A stretch of DNA of 5,107 bases from Planctomycetaceae bacterium (GTDB lineage: Bacteria > Planctomycetota > Planctomycetia > Pirellulales > Pirellulaceae), in contig DMPQ01000191.1 in the NCBI GenBank assembly GCA_003455945.1, positions 14,769 to 19,875 on the forward strand, read 5' to 3'. A program made the translations under genes and the position numbers. Shown piece after piece: positions 1 to 5,107 of the stretch (positions are counted from its first letter, which is position 1; every line of letters begins with the position of its first letter). The notes beneath the pieces were generated by a model. That model did no database searches. It saw only the letters and a program-made list of their open reading frames with translations, and was not told the origin of the DNA.

Positions 1-51
1 GTTCGGCAACGCGCTTCACGCTTCGCGCCTACCGACCCGAGTTCGCGCCGA

Positions 52-2781
52 TCACTTCGGTTCGACATCTCCGGCGAAGATCGTCAGGATCCGATTCGGA
101 TCGATCCGACGCTTCACCGTCTCGTTGACCTGCTGCGGAGTCAGCTCGGCGAGCTGACGCTCCAGACGCTCGACATCCTGCAGATCACGTCCGGCGAAGA
201 TCAGCCCTCCGATCAGCGTCGCGAGACTCCGATCGTCGGTCCGGCCGAGTTGCCGCGTCTGCAGCAGACTCTGCTGAGCCCGAGCCAACTCGTCCGGCGT
301 GACTCCGGTGCTCTGCCAACGTCCGACCTCTTCGCGAACCACTCCGATCAGCCGCTCGCGATTGCCCGGATTGGTGATGGCGAAGATCGACAAGCGACCG
401 CGCTGATCGACCGGGTGCGCCGAGAGTCCCGATTGGACGCCGTACGAGAGTCCTTCCGCCTGGCGAACGCGATCGCCCAGACGGGATGAGAGCGATCCGC
501 CGCCGAGCACGTAATTGGCGACGACGAGCGCCGGATAGTCGGGATCGCGATCGCTGAGTTCCAGGTTGAGCCCGGCGATCATGACGGCGTTCGCCTTGTC
601 GGGAGTCGGCAGCACGATCTCTTCGGCCGGAATCGAGAGGTTCGCCGTTTCCGCGATCCGCTCGTACGGAACCGCGGTCGTCCAATCAGCGGTCAACGAA
701 TCGAGCGCCGCATCGATCTCGGCCGGATCGAAGTCACCGACGACGACCAACTCGCCCCGCATCCCCGAGAGCTGCGTGCGATAGAGCTCGCGGACCTGAT
801 CGAGCGACAACGCCCGATAGAGAGCCAGCTCTTCCTCGAGGGTCGGGACGTAACGGATGTCGGCCGGATCGGCCGGTGCCATTGCCCGAGTAAAGGCGCG
901 TCCGGCGACCGACTGAGGGTCGGAGATCCGCGATTCGAGTCCCGACACGAGCTGTTCGCGGTACTCCTCGAAATCGTTCGCGTCGAATCGCGGTTCGCGC
1001 AGGATCTGTCGGAGCAGATCGATCGCTCCCAAGAGCTTCGATCGCGGAACCTGCAGCGTGAAGTTGGCCAAGCCGCGCTGCCCGCTGGTCGACAGCTCGG
1101 TCCGGTTCCGATTGAGCGCCTCCTGCAACGCGGCATGGTCCAGCCGCTCGGTTCCGCGCGCCATCAGATCGGTCATCACGCTCGCCGCCTGATTCAGCCC
1201 GGCGAGCGAACTCTCGTTGCCGTAACGCAGCGTCAGGTTCAGCTGAACCATTTCGCCGCGAGTCCGCTTCGGCAGCAGAGCGACCTGAATGCCCGAGGGG
1301 GCGGTGCGGCGAATCAGCCGTTCGCCGATCGCGGCAGGTGACGGATCGAACGCTTCGCCTTCGACCAACGCCTCGCGTCCTTGATAGTCGTCGACCAGCT
1401 GCCGGATGTCCGGAGCGGCCGGGATCGCGACGCGCTCCGCCTTTTCGGTCGGCAGGAACAGGCCGAGCGTCCGGTTGTTGCGCTGCAGGTAGGTCGCGGC
1501 GACTCGGACGACATCCTCGGTCGTGACGCTTTCGAGGCGATCGCGATGGACGAAGAACAGACGCCAATCCCCTTGAGCCGCCCAATCGCTCAGCGAAATG
1601 GCGATCGATTGGCTGTCGGCGACTTCGAGCTCGCGAGCCGCCAGCAACTCGTCCCGAGCCCGCTCCACCTCGTCATCGGTCGGCGGCGAGGCGACGACGT
1701 TCTCGAGCGTCGCCAGCAGCGTCTCCTGAGCGACGGCGACCTGCTCTTCGCGCGGCACCATCGTGGCGAAGAAGACGAGTCCCGGGTCGTGGAAGGCAAA
1801 GGCGGTGCCGAAGACCGCGGAAGCCTTGCGCTCCTTGATCAATGCCGAATAGAGCCGTCCGGTCGGCTGCGACGTCATCAGGTTCTGGAGCACCTGAACC
1901 GCTTCGAAATCGGGATGCGAGCTGGCCGGGATGTGATAGGCGGCGGCCACCAGGCAGACGTCGCCGACGCGACGGAGCACGACGGTCCGTTCGCCGTCCT
2001 GAGCCGGCTCTTCGGTGTAGGTCCGATCGAGTTCGCGGTCCGGCGCCTCGAGCGGGCCGAAGTACTCGACGATCTTCTCGAGCGCGCGGTCCCGATCGAA
2101 CGAACCGGCGACGATCAGCAGCGCGTTGTCCGGCTGATAGTGCTTGCGGTAGAAGGCGCGCAGGTTGGTGATCGGCACCCGTTCGATATCGCTCCGATTG
2201 CCGATCGTCGACTTGCCGTAGTTGTGCCACTCGTAGGCGGTTGCCTGAACGCGCTGCAGCAGCACGCGGACCGGGTTGTTCTCGCCGCTCTCGAACTCGT
2301 TGCGGACGACCGTCATTTCGGAAGCCAGATCCTCGGCCCGGATCAGGCTGTTGACCATCCGGTCCGCCTCGAGCCGGAGCGCGAACTCGAGGTTCTCGTC
2401 CGACGCCGGCAGCGTCTCGTAGTAGTTCGTCCGATCGACCCAGGTCGTCCCGTTGAAGTCGGCTCCCCGATCCTGCAGGACCTTGGGGATGTTCGGATGG
2501 GACGGAGTTCCCTTGAAGAGCATGTGCTCGAGCAGGTGAGCCATGCCCGCTTCGCCGTACCCTTCATGACGCGAACCGACGAAGATCGTCAGATTCACGG
2601 TCACCGTCGGCTTGGACGAGTCGGGAAAGAGCAGGATCTGCAGACCGTTTTCGAGTCGGTAGGCGGTGATCCCTTCGACCTCCGCCGTCGGTTCGAGCCG
2701 TTCCGTCTGAGCCATGGATCGCATGGGAACCATCAAGGAAAAGAGGGCGGCCGACCAAGCCGCGAAGCGCACGACGAACAT
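52..2781 (-). CDS. Secreted M16 (pitrilysin-family) zinc metallopeptidase, two M16 halves in one chain
   Basis: Predicted zinc endopeptidase of family M16, 909 aa from the start chosen here. A signal peptide (MFVVRFAAW, a hydrophobic stretch, then S-M-A before Q25) sends it out of the cytoplasm. The inverted zinc motif HLLEH is at residues 82-86 (ligands H82 and H86, catalytic E85). E162 lies 76 residues after H86 as the third ligand, with the usual E155 before it. Four M16 domains can be outlined at roughly 38-190, 200-385, 490-640 and 655-835. The second half has lost the zinc motif (QAASV at 531-535) but keeps the C-terminal R773 and Y780 (RQAEGLSYG), which in M16B enzymes help bind substrate. 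This is the usual active-plus-inactive clamshell architecture. The frame also opens at an ATG at 2877, but that adds 32 non-hydrophobic residues before the signal peptide and has a poor ribosome site; the ATG at 2781 has a perfect AGGAGG. Substrate unknown; peptide or misfolded-protein turnover is inferred. Confidence 0.93.
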   Translation of the reverse strand: MFVVRFAAWSAALFSLMVPMRSMAQTERLEPTAEVEGITAYRLENGLQILLFPDSSKPTVTVNLTIFVGSRHEGYGEAGMAHLLEHMLFKGTPSHPNIPKVLQDRGADFNGTTWVDRTNYYETLPASDENLEFALRLEADRMVNSLIRAEDLASEMTVVRNEFESGENNPVRVLLQRVQATAYEWHNYGKSTIGNRSDIERVPITNLRAFYRKHYQPDNALLIVAGSFDRDRALEKIVEYFGPLEAPDRELDRTYTEEPAQDGERTVVLRRVGDVCLVAAAYHIPASSHPDFEAVQVLQNLMTSQPTGRLYSALIKERKASAVFGTAFAFHDPGLVFFATMVPREEQVAVAQETLLATLENVVASPPTDDEVERARDELLAARELEVADSQSIAISLSDWAAQGDWRLFFVHRDRLESVTTEDVVRVAATYLQRNNRTLGLFLPTEKAERVAIPAAPDIRQLVDDYQGREALVEGEAFDPSPAAIGERLIRRTAPSGIQVALLPKRTRGEMVQLNLTLRYGNESSLAGLNQAASVMTDLMARGTERLDHAALQEALNRNRTELSTSGQRGLANFTLQVPRSKLLGAIDLLRQILREPRFDANDFEEYREQLVSGLESRISDPQSVAGRAFTRAMAPADPADIRYVPTLEEELALYRALSLDQVRELYRTQLSGMRGELVVVGDFDPAEIDAALDSLTADWTTAVPYERIAETANLSIPAEEIVLPTPDKANAVMIAGLNLELSDRDPDYPALVVANYVLGGGSLSSRLGDRVRQAEGLSYGVQSGLSAHPVDQRGRLSIFAITNPGNRERLIGVVREEVGRWQSTGVTPDELARAQQSLLQTRQLGRTDDRSLATLIGGLIFAGRDLQDVERLERQLAELTPQQVNETVKRRIDPNRILTIFAGDVEPK

Positions 2782-2787
2782 GACGAG

Positions 2788-2793
2788 CCTCCT
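2788..2793 (-). promoter_or_regulatory. Ribosome binding site deciding the start of the M16 peptidase
   Basis: On the minus strand this reads AGGAGG, a perfect Shine-Dalgarno core, six bases before the ATG at 2781. It supports the shorter start, which places the signal peptide at the N-terminus, over the upstream ATG at 2877. Confidence 0.85.
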
Positions 2794-2906
2794 GGATCGA
2801 CGGAGGTCCCGTTCGCTCGCCAGAGGGCGGCAAAGATCGGCCGCGGCGAGAGCGACCGCGCGATCGGGATCAGGCATCCCCTGTCCGGACGTTCCGTCGG
2901 CCGGTC

Positions 2907-2915
2907 AGTGTAGCA
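2907..2915 (-). promoter_or_regulatory. Candidate extended -10 promoter element for the M16 peptidase
   Basis: The minus strand reads TGCTACACT: a TACACT hexamer matching 4 of 6 positions of TATAAT, preceded by the TGn of an extended -10. Seventeen bases upstream is TCGTCC (2930-2935), only a 3 of 6 match to TTGACA, so any promoter would lean on the extended -10. Transcription would start near 2900, giving a leader of about 120 bases before the ATG at 2781. This is one of the few AT-containing hexamers in a GC-rich gap. It is a pattern match only. Confidence 0.3.
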
Positions 2916-2994
2916 GTCGCTTTCGCGAGGGACGAGCGGCCGCTGCGTGCCGCAGTCGCCCTCCTTCACCTCGCCGAGTCGTCGGCTTCTCGAA

Positions 2995-3023
2995 GCGAGG
3001 CGCCCCGGGTAACTTGGCCTCGC
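2995..3023. repeat. Inverted repeat, 7-bp arms, in the divergent intergenic region
   Basis: GCGAGGC (2995-3001) is exactly mirrored by GCCTCGC (3017-3023) around a 15-base spacer. No T-run follows on either strand, so it is not an intrinsic terminator. It could be an operator or a leader hairpin upstream of the nitroreductase. In GC-rich DNA a 7-bp inverted repeat can also arise by chance. Confidence 0.35.
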
Positions 3024-3139
3024 GTCGATCGCCCCGATGAGGTCGGTCGCCCCGTTTCGGAACTCGTCGGTCGTGATCCGCGCCGACACCTGTAGCCCGA
3101 TCGAACCTTCTCCTGCGATTCCCGTGCGACGGCAGCCTT

Positions 3140-3871
3140 ATGGAGAGCGAAAAGAACGCATCCTCGAACGACCTCTCGCCTCGGGAGCGATCGCCGCAGG
3201 AGTTCGACATCGCGGCGGTCGATCGGGCGCTGCGCGAACGGCGAACGGTCAAGGTGATGGCCTCCTCGGTCGCGCCGCCGCCGACCTTGCGAGCCGATGG
3301 CGAGACGGCGATCCGCGAAGCGATCGCGGCAGCGGGATGGACTCCGTTTCATTACCCCGCCGCGATCGCGGATGCCGCTGCCGGAGCGCCGATCGAGCCG
3401 TGGCGCGTCACGCTGCTGGACGATGCCGCATGTCGCCGGTTGGCGTCGCTGATCGAAGGGGACAAGGAGCGTTCGAGTCGAGCGGGAAAGATCCCGTCGC
3501 TGCTGCGCGGCTGCGGTCATCTGCTGTTGGTGACTTGGCTGCCGGAGCCCGAGGAGCGCGAGGCTCGCAAACGCGAGGAGATCGATCGGGAGCATCTGCT
3601 CGCGGTCGGCGCGTTCGTCCAGTCGCTGATGATCGCGCTTCAGGTCCGAAGATTCGGCACCTATTGGTCGAGCGGCGGCGTGTTGGTCGAGCCTGAGCTG
3701 CTGTCGCAGGTCGGCGCCGATCGACGCGAACGCCTGGCCGCTGCGCTCTTCGTCGATCACGCTCCGCAGAACGTCAGCGACGGAGTCGAGCGGGTACCGG
3801 GAAAGCTGAGAGAACGTCGAAGCCCGGCGGCTTCCTGGACTCGCAGCTGGAATGGTCCGGCCGGATCGTGA
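3140..3871 (+). CDS. Nitroreductase-family protein (FMN-dependent oxidoreductase fold)
   Basis: A 243-aa protein resembling the nitroreductase family: FMN-dependent, usually dimeric cytoplasmic enzymes that reduce nitro compounds, quinones or enals with NAD(P)H. Visible family marks are RRTVK at 34-38 (the N-terminal phosphate-contacting RRSVR segment), AAGWTPFH at 64-71 in place of the usual APSxxNxQ, EPWRV at 86-90, a hydrophobic strand LLLVTWLP at 128-135, and the helix plus glycine loop EHLLAVGAFVQ...FGTYWSSGG at 151-180. The C-terminus has PGKLRERR (220-227) followed by two tryptophans, which I recall from related proteins. The first 20 residues are charged and probably disordered. The ATG at 3140 is the first ATG in a frame closed upstream by a TGA at 3074; its ribosome site is poor (only GGCAG nearby). 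It leads ispD by 41 bases, so cotranscription is likely. Substrate cannot be assigned. Confidence 0.8.
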   Translation: MESEKNASSNDLSPRERSPQEFDIAAVDRALRERRTVKVMASSVAPPPTLRADGETAIREAIAAAGWTPFHYPAAIADAAAGAPIEPWRVTLLDDAACRRLASLIEGDKERSSRAGKIPSLLRGCGHLLLVTWLPEPEEREARKREEIDREHLLAVGAFVQSLMIALQVRRFGTYWSSGGVLVEPELLSQVGADRRERLAAALFVDHAPQNVSDGVERVPGKLRERRSPAASWTRSWNGPAGS

Positions 3872-3902
3872 CCGGATCGTGGGAAAGGTCGCTCGATGTG
3901 TC

Positions 3903-3907
3903 GGAGG
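3903..3907 (+). promoter_or_regulatory. Ribosome binding site deciding the ispD start
   Basis: GGAGG, inside the run GGAGGGG, sits five bases before the ATG at 3913. It favours this start over the in-frame GTG at 3868, which overlaps the nitroreductase stop and would add 15 residues ahead of the first beta strand. Confidence 0.75.
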
Positions 3908-3912
3908 GGACG

Positions 3913-4632
3913 ATGCCGAAGTTCGCCGTGATCGTCGCTGCCGCCGGTCGAAGCAGTCGATTCGGTCGACCCGACGAGAAGAAGCCGTTCGTCATGCTCG
4001 CCGGCCGACCGGTCTGGCAGCATTCGGTCGAACGGTTTCGCGCTCGTGCCGATGTCGGGCGGATCGTGATGGTCGTCGCCGAAGAGGACCGAGAGATGGT
4101 CGAGGAGCGGTTCGGCCCGAATCTGCTCTTCTGCAACGTCGAACTGGCGATCGGCGGGGGGGAGCGAGCCGAGTCGGTGGCGCGAGGACTTGCGGCGATC
4201 GATCGATCGCACGACTTCGTCGCCGTTCACGATGCGGCTCGCCCTTGCGTGTCGGATCAGGCGATCGAGCGCTGTTTCGATCAGGCGATTCGCGTCGGAG
4301 CGGCGATCCTCGCGACCAAGGTCACCTCGACCGTCAAGCGGCGAGCGGCTGACGGGACGATCCGCGAGACGGTCGACCGATCGGACCTCTGGCTCGCACA
4401 GACCCCTCAAGTCGCTCGCCGCGAGTGGCTCGCCGAAGCGCTGGCGCAGATCGATCCGAACGCTTCGCCGACCGACGAGGCGGGGGCGCTCGAGCGGATC
4501 GGTCGACCGGTGGCGATCGTCGAGGACGGGCCCGAGAATCTGAAGCTGACGACGGCGGCCGATCTGCGGATCGCCAAGGCGCTGCTCGGCGAACGAAAGT
4601 CAGGAGGACTCGCGGATCTGCTCGGCGACTGA
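3913..4632 (+). CDS. ispD: 2-C-methyl-D-erythritol 4-phosphate cytidylyltransferase (IspD)
   Basis: Third step of the MEP pathway: joins CTP and 2-C-methyl-D-erythritol 4-phosphate to give CDP-methylerythritol and pyrophosphate, in the cytoplasm. At 239 aa it is of normal length. The CTP-binding loop is AAGRSSRFGRPDEKKPF (10-26), where R16 and K23 align with E. coli catalytic R20 and K27. Further landmarks are GGGERAESV (81-89), VHDAARPC (105-112; D107 and R110 match E. coli D106 and R109), T140 with K142 (STVKR), R156 in TVDRSDLW, TPQ (164-166), TDEAGALE (187-194) and K211 in ENLKLT. All catalytic positions I can align are present. The loop differs from the textbook AAGxGxRxxxxxPKQ: the second glycine is Ser and PKQ is EKK. 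I recall a similar KKPF form in planctomycete IspDs. The ATG at 3913 is chosen for its ribosome site; a GTG at 3868 is the alternative. No ispF is fused or adjacent in view. Confidence 0.95.
   Translation: MPKFAVIVAAAGRSSRFGRPDEKKPFVMLAGRPVWQHSVERFRARADVGRIVMVVAEEDREMVEERFGPNLLFCNVELAIGGGERAESVARGLAAIDRSHDFVAVHDAARPCVSDQAIERCFDQAIRVGAAILATKVTSTVKRRAADGTIRETVDRSDLWLAQTPQVARREWLAEALAQIDPNASPTDEAGALERIGRPVAIVEDGPENLKLTTAADLRIAKALLGERKSGGLADLLGD
4195..4210. repeat. Perfect 16-bp GATC palindrome inside ispD
   Basis: GCGATCGATCGATCGC reads the same on both strands and contains three overlapping CGATCG and three GATC sites. It encodes Ala-Ile-Asp-Arg-Ser in IspD (residues 95-99), a variable surface stretch before the conserved VHDAARP, so the protein sequence is not obviously forcing it. 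It is the densest cluster of the GATC words seen across the window. Confidence 0.8.
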
Positions 4633-4644
4633 GCGGCCTGCGAG

Positions 4645-4676
4645 CGCGAGCTTCGGCGACGACGCCGCGGCTCGCG
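4645..4676 (+). terminator. Strong stem-loop between ispD and tyrS, no U-tract (possible terminator or processing hairpin)
   Basis: CGCGAGC (4645-4651) pairs with GCTCGCG (4670-4676). Inside it CGGCG (4654-4658) pairs with CGCCG (4663-4667) around a four-base loop ACGA. The two stems are joined by a T-G wobble and one mismatch, giving a nearly continuous stem of about 13 pairs, 12 bases past the ispD stop. The following bases (ACAGGATCG) lack a T-run, so a classic intrinsic terminator is not supported. Partial termination, 3' end protection or no function are all possible. Confidence 0.45.
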
Positions 4677-4711
4677 ACAGGATCGATACGACGACGAACG
4701 CAAGCGAACTC

Positions 4712-4716
4712 GAGGA
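4712..4716 (+). promoter_or_regulatory. Ribosome binding site of tyrS
   Basis: GAGGA lies eight bases before the ATG at 4725, a normal spacing that fixes the tyrS start. Confidence 0.65.
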
Positions 4717-4724
4717 CGACAGCG

Positions 4725-5107
<383 letters not shown>

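Larger units (their letters stand above)
2782..3139. other. Divergent intergenic region between the M16 peptidase and the nitroreductase
   Basis: About 358 bases separate the two divergent start codons. Several frames stay open across this gap on both strands, but none has a good start, ribosome site or recognisable protein, so I treat it as non-coding. It holds the peptidase ribosome site, a candidate extended -10 on the minus strand, a NotI-type palindrome GCGGCCGC (2936-2943), a short hairpin CTGCG-TGC-CGCAG (2943-2955) and a longer inverted repeat (2995-3023). I see no convincing promoter for the rightward nitroreductase, no tRNA and no recognisable riboswitch. Confidence 0.6.

Noticed and set aside
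1..51. Possible start of another minus-strand gene (GTG at 19-17)
   Set aside because: Too little sequence to show a ribosome site plus a recognisable protein.
734..1585. A 283-codon minus-strand frame inside the peptidase gene
   Set aside because: It overlaps the peptidase in another frame, is an Arg/Ser/Gly-rich shadow translation and has no recognisable domain.
2782..2877. A 32-residue N-terminal extension of the M16 peptidase from the ATG at 2877
   Set aside because: It would bury the signal peptide behind a charged segment, and it has no properly spaced ribosome site, whereas AGGAGG precedes the ATG at 2781.
1381..2913. A 510-codon open frame on the plus strand, antisense to the M16 peptidase
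   Set aside because: Its codons are the exact reverse complements of the peptidase codons, so its stops would need sense TTA, CTA or TCA codons, which are rare in this GC-rich gene. Its translation resembles no protein I know, whereas the minus strand has a complete M16 enzyme with start, signal peptide and motifs.
2966..3760. A 264-codon minus-strand frame across the nitroreductase and intergenic gap
   Set aside because: It is antisense to a gene with clear family motifs, is rich in Arg and Gln, and shows no domain or convincing start.
3868..3912. GTG start for ispD overlapping the nitroreductase stop (GTGA)
   Set aside because: Translational coupling is possible, but the extra 15 residues lie outside the IspD fold and the ATG at 3913 has a strong GGAGG; kept only as an alternative.
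3781..3912. Possible frameshift at the nitroreductase C-terminus, because a second frame stays open into ispD
   Set aside because: The annotated frame carries PGKLRERR and the tryptophan-rich tail expected of its family; the other frame is open simply because stops are rare in GC-rich DNA.

Overview
The window looks like an ordinary chromosomal stretch of a GC-rich Gram-negative-type bacterium. A Planctomycetes source is my best guess. It rests on family resemblance recalled from memory (an IspD with a KKPF loop, and an AAGWTPFH-type nitroreductase), not on a search. Gene order, matching base composition across all genes and the absence of any mobile element argue for core genome rather than an accessory island.

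Layout: positions 1-51 lie downstream of the first gene and hold nothing I can support. A large secreted M16 zinc peptidase fills 52-2781 on the minus strand, reading leftward from a signal peptide. Positions 2782-3139 form a divergent intergenic region of about 358 bases, with a candidate extended -10 promoter for the peptidase and small inverted repeats. Three genes then read rightward: a nitroreductase-family protein (3140-3871), ispD of the MEP isoprenoid pathway (3913-4632) and the 5' part of tyrS (4725 to the window edge). A strong stem-loop without a U-tract lies between ispD and tyrS.

How the genes fit together: the rightward genes are closely spaced (41 and 92 bases) and could share a transcript, although the ispD-tyrS stem-loop could partly separate them. 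IspD and TyrRS are housekeeping enzymes (isoprenoid precursor synthesis and tRNA charging). The nitroreductase has no assignable substrate. The peptidase acts outside the cytoplasm and is transcribed independently in the opposite direction.

I found no convincing new biological system. The most unusual sequence-level signal is a very strong excess of GATC, and especially CGATCG, across all genes and the intergenic DNA. It includes a perfect 16-bp palindrome inside ispD.
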